From assembly GCA_027604005.1 (NCBI GenBank), contig JADGJT010000487.1, positions 1 through 11,300 of the forward strand: 11,300 nt of DNA, in the 5' to 3' direction. Positions within the stretch are counted from its first letter, which is position 1, and the number at the start of each line of letters is the position of its first letter. A program made the position numbers and the translations under genes. Positions 1 to 8,900 of this stretch are shown piece after piece. This DNA is from Dinochytrium kinnereticum. Its lineage: Eukaryota; Chytridiomycota; Chytridiomycetes; Chytridiales; Chytridiaceae. The notes below the pieces were generated by a model. That model made no database searches. It had not been told where the DNA came from and was given only the letters and a program-made list of their open reading frames with translations.

Positions 1-915
1 GACAACCTCCGTGTCTTTCGAAGCACCTCACCTCTCCGACGTCCATCCTCTATCACGGGTGGTCTCTCCCAACAACGACGCGTCAGTATCTCTGCCGACT
101 CCTCCCCACCAACCCCTCTCACCTCCTCAAGAGGACTCGCCGAAGTCCTCACAACAAAACCTCGATCGACCGATTCCCCAATCACCTCCACATCCCTCCC
201 ACCCTCTCCACAAAGACGCCTTCTTCACCCATCCACCCCATCCCTCTTCTCCCACCCAATGTCGCTGACCCCAACCCCAAAGAGGGTTGGCGACGCCGCC
301 GCCATGTCCGCAAGAATCTACGACCGCGTGATAGGCGCGATGGCCTCAACACCTGTTCCTCCACCACCCCCTCACCGAAAACGACCCAGCGGGCTCGCCG
401 TTCGTGTCAACCAATCCTCAACGCCTCCTCTCACCTCACCCAATGGAGGAAAACCAAAGATCACCTCCCCGTTTGCTGAATCCCCACCGTTTTCTTTGAG
501 ACCTCCTGCCCCGATCGGTCGACCTTCCCCCCCTGCCTCTGTTGCGGGGACCGAGTGCAGTTATGGCTCCGCTTTCACCTCCTTGGAGCGTGAGGAGGAG
601 GAGGAGGAGGATGAGTTTTACTCCATGAGGGGGTCGGGGGGGTTGGCTTCTCCCGCCTCTTCGGCTTCGGATGAGGAGGACTTGAAGGAGGGTTTTGAGG
701 TGCCCTCTTTGGCACGTCGATTGTCGATTGCAACGATTGGAGAGGTTGATCGTGGGGTGGGTGATGGGGAGAGCACCCCCACTGCTGAGGTGGTTGGGGC
801 GGAGGTGTTTGGATTGGGAGGACCGCAGATGGCTTTGGGAAGGTGGTTGGGGGTTGTTTCGAGGTTTGTTGGGGGGGCTTCGGCGGGGTTGTCTCCGGGG
901 AAGGTCAGATCTTGA
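1..915 (+). CDS. C-terminal part of an unrecognised Ser/Pro-rich protein (5' end outside window)
   Basis: I do not recognise this protein. The frame starting at base 1 is open without a stop up to the TGA at 913-915 (304 residues), so the gene begins upstream of the window; internal ATGs such as 259 need not be starts. The first 180 residues are rich in Ser, Pro, Thr and Arg, with a run of six prolines near residue 120. They are followed by an acidic Glu/Asp run near residues 198-205, a second Ser/acidic stretch, and a Gly-rich tail with a weakly hydrophobic segment (LGVVSRFVGG). The look is that of a disordered regulatory or scaffold tail with many possible phosphorylation sites. No catalytic motif is visible. 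The coding strand is C-rich in the first 540 bases and G-rich from about 590 on. An intron within this part is not needed. It could instead be an over-extended frame in low-complexity DNA, but an open frame of 915 bases makes that less likely. Confidence 0.6.
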   Translation, partial: DNLRVFRSTSPLRRPSSITGGLSQQRRVSISADSSPPTPLTSSRGLAEVLTTKPRSTDSPITSTSLPPSPQRRLLHPSTPSLFSHPMSLTPTPKRVGDAAAMSARIYDRVIGAMASTPVPPPPPHRKRPSGLAVRVNQSSTPPLTSPNGGKPKITSPFAESPPFSLRPPAPIGRPSPPASVAGTECSYGSAFTSLEREEEEEEDEFYSMRGSGGLASPASSASDEEDLKEGFEVPSLARRLSIATIGEVDRGVGDGESTPTAEVVGAEVFGLGGPQMALGRWLGVVSRFVGGASAGLSPGKVRS

Positions 916-1653
916 ATGTTGGAGTTTCCGTCTTGAACACTATCACTCGGCGTCACGTACCTTCACATTCACCCCACCCTACTATTATTATTGTTTGTTT
1001 TGTTTTTTTTGATGCTAATAATCGCACAGACACTTTTTGTGCGGAACCATCACCGCTCGTTCCCTGAACATACTTTTTTTTTTTTGTTTATCTTTTTGCT
1101 TTTTGTTGTTTTTTTTTCTTTTCTTGGTCAATCATACCAACAATGGCAAACATTCACCCCCGTCCTTCCGCAACGTTTTTCTTCTTCTTTTTTTGTTTGG
1201 TCTCTTGCATCGTCAATTTGCTGTCGAATTCCTTTACGACTTGGATAATCCTTCGCCTTTTCATATTCCCCTTCCCCTCCCCCCCACTCCCCACCCACAG
1301 CAATTGAAATGTGGCTTGATGTTTTTTGTTTACTACCTTCACCATTGTTTTGTTTTTTTTTGGCATGGCCGTAGATTGGTTTCTTCTCCTCCTCTATTTT
1401 TTTTTTCTGTGAGGCTGCTGGTGCGGCCTCTGTTTTTTTTGATTGATTAATTTATAATCGGATAATGTCTTTTTTCACGTTTCTGTGTGCGTATAGTTGG
1501 TTTCATGATGAAGAAAGCCTGCAGTTGATACTGTCAAGGTGCATAACAAGCAATTTTTTTATTTGGCAAACAAGGAAAGATGGAAAGATGGCCAGAGGCA
1601 AGCAGGCACGCGGCAAAACACTGGGAGAAGAAGGCGGGAGGGGAAAGAATGGC
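916..1653. other. T-rich non-coding interval between tail-to-tail genes
   Basis: This 738-base stretch separates the stop of the + strand gene from the stop of the - strand GST, so it must hold both 3' untranslated regions. From about 985 to 1450 the + strand is strongly T-rich, with several runs of 8-12 T (the longest at 1074-1085) broken by short C-rich patches. Open frames in it translate to Phe/Leu-rich strings that are artefacts of poly-T. From about 1450 to 1650 the composition returns to normal. I see no gene, structured RNA or repeat unit here. Confidence 0.55.
1558..1563 (-). promoter_or_regulatory. Possible poly(A) signal of the GST gene
   Basis: The + strand TTTATT reads AATAAA on the - strand, about 91 bases after the GST stop codon. 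Position and motif fit a cleavage and polyadenylation signal, but the surrounding DNA is AT-rich, so chance occurrence is possible. Confidence 0.35.
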
Positions 1654-2467
1654 CTAAGGTTTGGTCTTCACCCAGGACTCACGAGCGGTGATCCTTTCCC
1701 ACCAAGCGTTAACATGAGGCCGAGAAGTCAGTGCATCGCCATGCCCAGCGGCAAACAGGATATTGCCATAAGGAATGTGGAGCAGATCTGCAAGAGAGAA
1801 ACTATACACACGGTTACCACGTTGTGGAGGGATGTAATGTTTGAGATTACCTGTTCCCCGCCAAGTACTGACACGTTGAGAGCCGATTTTCATAAACATC
1901 GAGCGTGGCGTCAAGCGCCGCCCTCGCTTTCTCAACCAAAGCAAGGTCAGGCTGTCCGCGGCCAAAGAACGGCTTAAAAATTATCTCAACTGCGATCCTG
2001 GACGCGTGAGGATTGAAGTTCGTCGCCTCTGATCAGCATTCGTGAGAATCGAGAAGCATGCAGAAGAAAAAAAAAAAGAAAAACACACCACCAACTCACC
2101 AACACTCTGCCAAACCTCCACAAGCGCCCTCTCCTTCACATCTGCACCACCAAGCAACTCAGTCCCCTGCCCACGATACTTTTCGGCGAGGTATCGAACA
2201 ATCGCGCGAGATTCAAACAGAGTCACGTCCGTTTCGCTGTCTTCCAGGACGGGGACCTCACCAAACGGTTGTTTGGCGAGGAAGGCTGGGGTCTTGTGCT
2301 CACCAGCGAGAAGGTTGATGGAGATGAACTCGAATGCGACGTTCTTTTCACGGAGGGTGATGATGACCGATTGGGTGTAGGTTGACATGGGTACGCCGTA
2401 GACCTGAGGTTGAGATGGAGGGTTAGACAGGGGAGAGGGGAGTTGAGAGGTTGACCTTGATAGTCAT
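1654..2467 (-). CDS. Glutathione S-transferase, phi-like (GSTF-type), 4 exons, 213 aa
   Basis: Cytosolic enzyme expected to conjugate glutathione to electrophiles or reduce peroxides. Exons on the - strand: 2467-2456, 2403-2100, 2028-1851, 1801-1654; introns of 52, 71 and 49 bp, all GT-AG, each keeping frame. The N-terminal thioredoxin-like domain begins MTIKVYGVPMST. Ser11 (or Thr12) is the expected catalytic residue, V54-P55 the cis-proline site, and the E68-S69-R-A-I motif binds the glutamyl part of glutathione. The C-terminal helical domain has the family-typical blocks VEATNFNPHA, FSLADLLHIPYG and RPHVNAWWERI. Length matches phi-class GSTs. The 12-base first exon was chosen because it supplies MTIK joined to VYGVP; the ATG at 2388 alone would cut off the first strand and most of the active-site loop. 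Its donor (GTCAAC) is weak. The first acceptor of the last intron is used, because the CAG 13 bases later breaks frame. A decayed relative of the last exon lies upstream. The true substrate is unknown. Confidence 0.9.
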
Positions 2468-2550
2468 TTTGTGAAAGTTTCTTTGGGAGTGAGGTGAAAA
2501 CTGGATCTTGGTGCTGCTGCTATGAGCAAAGTAATATCGAGGTGGCCTCC

Positions 2551-2558
2551 TTTTTATA
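2551..2558 (-). promoter_or_regulatory. TATA box of the GST gene
   Basis: TATAAAAA on the - strand, 84 bases upstream of the GST start codon. A CT- and A-rich leader lies between, as is usual for fungal genes. Confidence 0.55.
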
Positions 2559-2607
2559 GCCCAGAGGGCGATCCTCTTACGCGACATTATCTTAAATCTT
2601 TTTTTTG

Positions 2608-2612
2608 ATTGG
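2608..2612 (-). promoter_or_regulatory. CCAAT box upstream of GST
   Basis: ATTGG on the + strand is CCAAT on the - strand, about 50 bases upstream of the TATA box and 141 from the start codon. This is a normal place for binding of the HAP/CBC complex. The motif is short, so the call rests on position. Confidence 0.35.
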
Positions 2613-2932
2613 CTCCTCAAAACTTTGGAGGAAAAGTGCTGTATGTCAGCAGCATGAGAAGATGAGAAAAAAAAATATGAGTAACTGTAAGCTACCGCGG
2701 GATCATGAGGTAAAGACACAGAAGTCTCCTGCATCTTCAAATTATTTTAAAGGAATTGCAGCATTGAGGAGCTAATCAATGTTTTCATTTATGTGTGATG
2801 ATATGCGGTGCCATCTTTTTTTCTCACCAAAGATCGAGAACAACAGTAAGTGGCGGTGCCTTCATATAAGGTCAGAGGCGATAGAAAGAAATCAAAAAAC
2901 GAGAGAGCAACTAATCCATTTCAGTGCTCCGC

Positions 2933-3070
2933 TTGGTCTCCTGCCACGAGGACGGGAGGAGACCCTTTCCCACCCATCGTTGACATGAGGACGAGCAGTC
3001 AAAGCATTATGATAAAACTGATGTTAAGCGCGATCTTACCTTATGGCCTTGCTCTTTGCCGTATTTGAGA
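2933..3070 (-). pseudogene. Relic of a GST last exon
   Basis: Bases 2933-3007 resemble bases 1661-1735 of the intact GST last exon in the same orientation, sharing runs such as CCTTTCCCACC and ACATGAGG. Translated on the - strand this gives ALTARPHVN, then a damaged WWER motif reading DGWER, then VSSRP, which matches the intact ALTSRPHVNAWWERITARES. A further piece at about 3041-3070 reads LKYGKEQGHK, similar in place to the LLHIPYGN block, but in another frame and separated by non-matching DNA that starts with GTAAGA, perhaps a former intron. No start, thioredoxin domain or continuous frame is present, so this is a fragment. It is probably the remains of a tandem GST copy. It sits just upstream of the first methyltransferase promoter. 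Confidence 0.65.
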
Positions 3071-3107
3071 TGCGTCCTGAGGTGATTGATGCTTGAGGGA
3101 GGATGGT

Positions 3108-3113
3108 CACGTG
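3108..3113 (+). promoter_or_regulatory. CACGTG palindrome upstream of methyltransferase A
   Basis: A TCACGTG E-box, the type bound by bHLH factors, lies 12 bases before the TATA-like element of the first methyltransferase gene. Being a palindrome it has no strand. No binding evidence can be read from sequence. Confidence 0.35.
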
Positions 3114-3124
3114 TTTCTTCGGAA

Positions 3125-3132
3125 TATAAATA
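3125..3132 (+). promoter_or_regulatory. TATA box of methyltransferase A
   Basis: TATAAATA, 90 bases upstream of the chosen start codon, followed by a CT-rich leader (about 3160-3215). Confidence 0.6.
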
Positions 3133-3221
3133 TTTGAAATACGACCAGGTTTGTGGCACCCTCAATTTCCATCCCTCCTCAACCAAGTACACAAGCTAGC
3201 TCTAACCCTTCACGAATCCAA

Positions 3222-4483
3222 ATGGCTGAAACGGTCGATGCCACGAAGGAGATGTCCAAGAGGTAGGTACTTCCTGAGCATGATTTTACCCTTATGCCGG
3301 TTCTCTATGCAGGATTGGTGGAATGCTTGGAGACGCGATCGTCCTGTCCACAATGTACATCGCGGACCGCCTTGACCTGTTCAAGATACTCGCTGACGCT
3401 GGCGAAAGTGGATTGAGTCTGAAAGAAATCGCGCAGAGCCCCTCTAAGACCCACCAGGGAACCATGTCGGAGCGGTATCTGAAAGAATGCCTCTCAACGC
3501 TCGCAGCAGCAGGCATGCTACACTATCGCGCTCCATCTGAGACAGAATTCGAAAGATTCATCCTCCCAGAGGCGTATATTCCTATTCTAGCGGATGAGAC
3601 CTCGCCAAAGTTCCAAGCCGGCTGGTTCGCGATGATCCGACTCATTTTTAACGTCGCCGACAAGGTCTCCGACTGCTTCTTGAAGCCTGACAGAGATTCT
3701 CCTGAGCGTGGTGTCGCGTTTAGCGAGTTTGGTAAGACGTTTGTGTCGGCCATGGCACGTGCTCATGGGCCGGGATTTGTTCAAGTTCTCGAGCAGGATC
3801 TCAGCCAGGCACCTGGATGGCTTGACCGCATGAACAGGCCCGAAGGAGCTATTGTAGCTGATGTCGGATGTGGATCCGGAAACGTTATTCTTTACCTTGC
3901 GAAGCGGTACCCAAACAGCAGGTTCTATGGTTATGATGTGGACCATGATTCCATCGAGGAGGCCAGATTGAAACTGGCTGCCGATCCTTCAGTTCAGAAC
4001 GTGGTTTTTGAAGTGACTAAGGCTGAGGAACTGCCCGTGTCCCGTCCGAATGAACTTGAAGAGGGCAGCGGTCCGTTTGACATCATCCTAACGGTGGATG
4101 TAATTCATGATATTCCTCATCCCAGATCCGCGCTCAAACGAATCTGCGAGGTTCTCAAAGACGACGGAATGTAATATAACACACCATATTGTCCACTAAC
4201 AGTCTGCAGATACATAATGCTAGAGCCCAAGGCCAGCTCCAACCTCGAGGAGAACTTAAATCCGGACGGTGCATTCTTGTACGGCATTAGCCTTCACCAT
4301 TGCATGACCCAAAGTCTAGCGAACGGTGGTGAAGGTGTTGGAGCAGTGTGGGGCAAGGAAGAAGCCGAGCGTGCCTGCATGGAATGTGGCTTCACCACGT
4401 TCGAGGATGTCGCCATTGGCGATTCTGGCTTCTATCTTCTCACAAAGAGCAAGAGAGACGCTGAAAGTGATGCGCAGAATTGA
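3222..4483 (+). CDS. SAM-dependent methyltransferase A with N-terminal winged-helix domain, 3 exons, 390 aa
   Basis: Exons 3222-3262, 3313-4170 and 4210-4483; GT-AG introns of 50 and 39 bp, the second with an ACTAAC branch point. The N-terminal third (about residues 15-100: IGGMLGDAIVLSTMYIADRLDLFKIL and following) resembles the winged-helix/dimerisation domain seen in Rv2258c-type bacterial methyltransferases and in many O-methyltransferases. The class I Rossmann domain follows. Motif I is VADVGCGSGN (195-204); the acidic end of strand 2 is in FYGYDVD (D222, ribose contact); the strand 4 region is FDIILTVDVIHDIPHP (269-284). The block LEPKASSNLEENLNP (about 304-318) and the later LHHCMTQSLANGGEGVG are also typical of that family. 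Substrate unknown; the conserved VIHDIPHP histidines could be catalytic but this is inference. The start gives a 13-codon first exon, as in copy B. The C-terminus carries a charged tail not shared with copy B. The likely partner is the paralogue immediately downstream. Confidence 0.88.
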
Positions 4484-4502
4484 CGTTGGAAGTGATGCGC
4501 AG
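4465..4502 (+). repeat. 13-bp direct repeat flanking the stop codon of methyltransferase A
   Basis: AAGTGATGCGCAG occurs at 4465-4477 and again at 4490-4502, 25 bases apart, with the TGA stop at 4481-4483 between them. The sequence around both copies is also similar, so this looks like a small local duplication at the end of the gene. Confidence 0.6.
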
Positions 4503-4513
4503 CGTTGAAGTCA

Positions 4514-4519
4514 AATAAA
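4514..4519 (+). promoter_or_regulatory. Likely poly(A) signal of methyltransferase A
   Basis: AATAAA begins 31 bases after the stop codon and is the only such motif before the next gene. Confidence 0.45.
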
Positions 4520-4554
4520 ACGTCCGCTTGATGATTGAGATGGAACGAAAGATG

Positions 4555-4559
4555 CCAAT
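4555..4559 (+). promoter_or_regulatory. CCAAT motif in the short promoter of methyltransferase B
   Basis: CCAAT lies 77 bases before the start codon of copy B within the 152-base gap after copy A. No clear TATA box is visible in that gap; TTAAAAAG near 4609-4616 is a weak substitute. Confidence 0.3.
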
Positions 4560-4635
4560 GACCAGTGATCCTCTGATAGTGCGAGCAGGCACAAAGCGAA
4601 ATTTGTCTTAAAAAGTCTTGACGCATCTTGGGAGA

Positions 4636-5887
4636 ATGTCCGCCCCAAGTGAAGTTACCCGGGAACTGTTTGAGAGGCATGTACTCTTTACTCTTTGATG
4701 GTGTGCCTTGTCTGATGCAATTGGGGGTGCAGAGTCGGTGGGATGATGGGAGGCGCGGTTATTCTCTCAACGATGTACATCGCGGACCGCCTTGACCTGT
4801 TCAAGATTCTGGCGGATGCTGGAGAAAAGGGGATGAGCCTTCAGGAGCTCTCCAATGGTCCTTTCAAAGCGCAGCAAAGAGTCTTGTCGCAAAGATACCT
4901 AAGGGAGTGTCTTTCTTCTTTAGCAGCAGCAGGCGTTCTTCACTACCACGCCCCATCATCAGCTGGAGAGGGTAGATTCATCCTACCAAAAGCATACATC
5001 CCCGTTTTGGCAGACGAGACATCTCCGCTCTTTTCCGGCGGCTGGTTCGCGATGATCCGACTACTGTTTAACGTTGCCGACAAGGTCTCAGACTGCTTCC
5101 TGAAGCCAGACATGAACGCCCCAGAACGCGGAGTGGCGTTCAGCGAGTTTGGGAAAGCTTTTGTGACGGCCATGGCGCGCGCCCATGGGCCGGGATTCGT
5201 TCGCGTTTTGGTTGAGAACCAACTTAGCCTTGTACCAGGGTGGCTTGAACGCATGCAGAGGCCTGAAGGCACCACGGTTGCTGATATTGGGTGTGGATCC
5301 GGGAATGTACTTCTTTATCTTGCAAAGCGATTTCCCAACTGCAGGTTCTATGGGTACGATGTGGATAAGGACTCCATTGAGGAGGCTCAGGTTAAATTGG
5401 CCGCTGATCCTGCGATTAAGAATTTGAGCTTTGCTGTGAAGAAGGCTGAGGAACTTCCCATGCATGTTTCAGGCGCTTCTGGATTCGATATTCTGCTAAC
5501 GGTCGATGTCATTCATGACATTCCTCACCCAAAGTCGGCCCTCCAACAGATCTGTAGAGCTCTTAAGGATGACGGAATGTGAGCTATCTTTTCATGCCTT
5601 TACGTCTCTAACAGTCAAAAAGATACATCATGCTTGAGCCCAAAGCCAGCTCAAACCTAGAAAACAACATTAGCCCACGCGGTGCCTTTTTGTACGGAGT
5701 AAGTCTCCACCACTGCATGACTCAAAGTCTGGCAAATGGCGGCGAAGGCGTCGGTGCAGCATGGGGCAGGGAAGAGGCCGAGCGCGCGTGCATTGAGAGT
5801 GGATTTACCACATTTCAGGACATTGACGTTGGGAGCGACCAAACGGCTTTTTACCTCGTCACCAAAAGGGCACAGTCAAAATTGTAA
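4636..5887 (+). CDS. SAM-dependent methyltransferase B, tandem paralogue of A, 3 exons, 383 aa
   Basis: Exons 4636-4676, 4733-5578 and 5623-5887. The first exon (MSAPSEVTRELFE) is 41 bases, exactly as in copy A, and joins in the same phase to VGGMMGGAVILS. The family architecture is the same: winged-helix-like N-terminus (about 15-100), motif I VADIGCGSGN (196-205), FYGYDVD, FDILLTVDVIHDIPHP, then MLEPKASSNLE and LHHCMTQSLANGGEGVG. Intron 1 (4677-4732) begins GC rather than GT; the nearest GT, at 4681, would break frame. Intron 2 (44 bp) is GT-AG with CTAAC. By eye the two proteins are roughly three-quarters identical over most of their length. They differ most in the N-terminal tail, the loop near residues 255-265 (shorter in B) and the C-terminus. 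Product and substrate are unknown; divergence in loops suggests different substrates or partners. The gene ends 48 bases from the convergent stop of the INTS2 homologue. Confidence 0.87.
4677..4732 (+). other. Probable GC-AG intron (56 bp) of methyltransferase B
   Basis: The exon end GAGAG is followed by GCATGT and the intron ends GTGCAG. Exon 1 before it and exon 2 after it match the exon plan of copy A to the base (41-base exon 1, same split Arg codon). A GT donor at 4681 gives a frameshift, so the GC donor is the only nearby choice that keeps the protein. Confidence 0.65.
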
Positions 5888-5935
5888 TTGAACGTATTGT
5901 AAAATTTAAGCTTGTTTACGTTGCCGGGTTAAGTT

Positions 5936-8900
5936 TCAATGTATGGATTTATTAAAAATCATTGGATCATCTTTAAATCCGTCCACAATGGCCTTGGCCT
6001 TTATAACAAATTCCGCTAGATTTGTATCCAGTCTTTCGGCATCTTCTCCTGGTTACAAAGACAGACATAAACCACGTACCATCTAATAGTCCAAACAGCG
6101 TTGGTATGAGAGTCGGGAATCCTTTGGCAATTTGTGGTATTCCTTCAAGAATAATGGCACTTTTCATTTTAACTGCGATGCCACTTTTCAGCATGCCGTT
6201 TATTCTCGGCAATACCACATCTCTCGCCAGAGCTAAACTTCGAGAGTTAGAAGAAGTCCCTCAGGCGGTCTTTACCTTGCCGGCAAGGGATACTTCTCAA
6301 AGAGGTGGGCGGAAAGGATAGCGCCAAAGACTTGCTTCTCAGTCTGAGGTTGTGCCAATAACTCCGGAATAAACTCAAAGCAGACATCTGAATAAAGTAA
6401 TTTAAAACGTTAAAAGTGATAGAAATGCCTTACGCATGGAAGGAATCTCCGCAACGGTTATCGGTATTAAATCCATATCATATCCTTGAAAGTGAACTAA
6501 TTTGATGTACTTTATCGTGTTGATGAACCGCTGATGAATGAAAAGGCAGGCTTTCCGGGACACTTCAACGTTGTTATCTTCGATTGTTAGCCATAAGAGT
6601 AAATAAGTATGTAGGTATATGATACCTGATTTTCTGGATGACTTTAATTTCAGGCACAATTCTAGCAGAGTTTGAATAACCGCAGTCTCCTGAAGATCCA
6701 GCAGTGCCTGAAGGTGACTTTCCTTAAAGCTTTGAAGCTATACATAATTCAGCTGTAGAAGAGCATTTATGCAGACTTACACTATTGGACGCCTTGCGCA
6801 ATGCAAACATCCTGATTGTGTAATTTTTCGAAGATATTACATAACAGTCGAGGATCTAATAATGATCAGCATAGAAGTACAAAGGGAATTCCACCTGAAG
6901 AAATATCTGGAATAGTTGCGACGATTCGAAAACTCGAACTTCACATCGAAATAGTTGCAGCGGATCAAGGACAATCTCATGATGAGACAGTGGCTTACTG
7001 AAATATGTGAGCTGGAACATCATGCAAAGAAGGCTAACCTCGAATTCTGACCACCTTGCCGCCAGCAGTTTACGATTCTCAACCACAATTCCCTCGGAGA
7101 AAGCGAATTCAGAATATAAAATATTCTTACAATCAACCTCTCTGCTTGACTTGTATGGCTATGGCAGATAAGTCTTATTCTCTCCAAAGCAAACTTTTAA
7201 ACTCACTTTCTTTGAACGAGAGCAGGAAAAAGAACCAATGTGATAGGATCAAAATGTTTAAAAATCTCTACTTGCGGAATAGAGCATAAAAATTCAAGAC
7301 CTTTTGCAAGTTAGACCATTGAATCTTATATTTCTTACATAGTAGTAAATTGCCGTCATTGCTCAACGATTTCTTTATCATTGAAGACAACTCCGAATTC
7401 GCTAATTCTCGGTGCGGTGTTAACTTCGGACCGCTGATGGCAAGCTTTTCTCTCCATACTTTTAATCTCAGAGAAGGTGATATTAAAATTTCTCTAGTTA
7501 TACGTTAAATCAACCGGGGGAAACCAGTTCTTCAGTACTCATCGCGGTAGGCTTCCCAATGTAAGAAGCTAGAAACGTGCATGAACTCTGGGTACTGCGA
7601 AGCAACCAAAGAGACAAGAGTGGGATATATTGATCTGAATAATTCCCTGTTGTTTTTGCCCTCTACGTAAAGAAGGACCTTATTTATAGGAAGCCGGTCC
7701 ATAATCTCTGTAGGGTATTCTAAACATAAATGAGCATTCAACCAAATAAAAAAGGTAACCTTTGATAGATGTGGGCTTCGAATCTTCTCGAGGATTGGTT
7801 TGGCTTTGGAAAACCATGTCGTTGAACAGTAAAGTATAGTAAACAGTAAAAACTTTCGCGGGTGTAATCTCCTCCCCACCACCTCGCAAAATAGATAGAA
7901 TATCGTTGTCGGATATCTTCGTTATAGCGTCCGTAAAGTGCAAACAACTAAGAGCTAAGGAAAAATAATCGAGCAGTATGAGCCATACCTTTCAATATAA
8001 TGCCGAAGAACGTTTGGAAATAATGCGTGATAAGGAAGTGAAATATATGATATGCTTTTGAAAACCCAGCTTCCAATATCTATTTTCCGATTTTGAAAGA
8101 CGTTCGCTTTCAATAGCTGATAGACAATAGCCATAGATAACGATTCTAGCTTGGCGGATTTCTTTATAGTAAGATAAAATGGGTCCATTATTAATCACCT
8201 GCTTAGAGAGCGAAGAAGAGCCGGTGTCAAGCTGTAAAGACCTTTCAGCTATCGATTTATCGTCGAATACGTTTTTCGTGAATATTTGACGCAGGCGAAG
8301 CAACGGATCTCGGGCTATTGAATCAAAGTTTTAACTAACTTCCAGTAATAAAAAAAGGCGTGTAGTCAAAGTTAAATCTCACGTATTTGGACTTGAATGC
8401 TTAACACCAGCCTTGCAATCTTTTCAATTTCCACAAGCTGGTTCGTATGAAAGAAAACCCCTAGCATAAGGGAAATTTCGGATTGATCTTCCTTGATAAT
8501 ATTCTTTAAAGCTGACACATATGTAGTCTATGGGATATTTAAAACAGGTATTTCTTACGAGGATTACCTGAGAATAATCACAGAACTGATCGCAGCATAC
8601 AAGCAGGGTACCTAAGATCATTTTGCAAAGCCTGATTATGGTCAGACTACAAAAAAAAAATGAGCTTACCGGGCGCTGGCACCTGCTTGACTCATTATCG
8701 AAAAGCATATCGATATTTGATCTTTGGACATTTGGAACTTAAAGAAGCAGACCAGCCCGCAAATAATACGGCAAAACACGCACTTCTGCGCCTCTGACTT
8801 ATAGTTTGAGTAGTATTCCGTATTCTGGCCTACCGAAGAAGTGTTGATGCTTTCAAAGAGCTTTGCTTGAAATAGATTGAGCTGGAGCGACAGACTTTTC

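Noticed and set aside
991..1450. Overlapping + strand ORFs rich in Phe and Leu that look like membrane proteins
   Set aside because: They are translations of poly-T runs; several frames are open together and none shows a domain or a sensible start.
2423..2740. A 105-codon - strand ORF upstream of GST
   Set aside because: It runs through the GST promoter, TATA box, leader, first exon and into intron 1; only its MTIK segment is real coding sequence.
3292..3946. Antisense ORFs opposite the first methyltransferase
   Set aside because: They mirror a well supported coding frame, and similar antisense ORFs appear opposite the paralogue, as expected from shared codon use.
6043..6079. A 31-bp version of the last INTS2 intron ending at 6049
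   Set aside because: It is in the same frame but shorter than every other intron here and leaves only about 4 bases after the likely branch A; the 37-bp version ending at 6043 was preferred, without certainty.
6022..6321. A 99-codon + strand ORF with a hydrophobic segment
   Set aside because: It lies antisense to INTS2 exons 19-21, whose spliced frame matches a known family; the + strand frame has no supporting motif.
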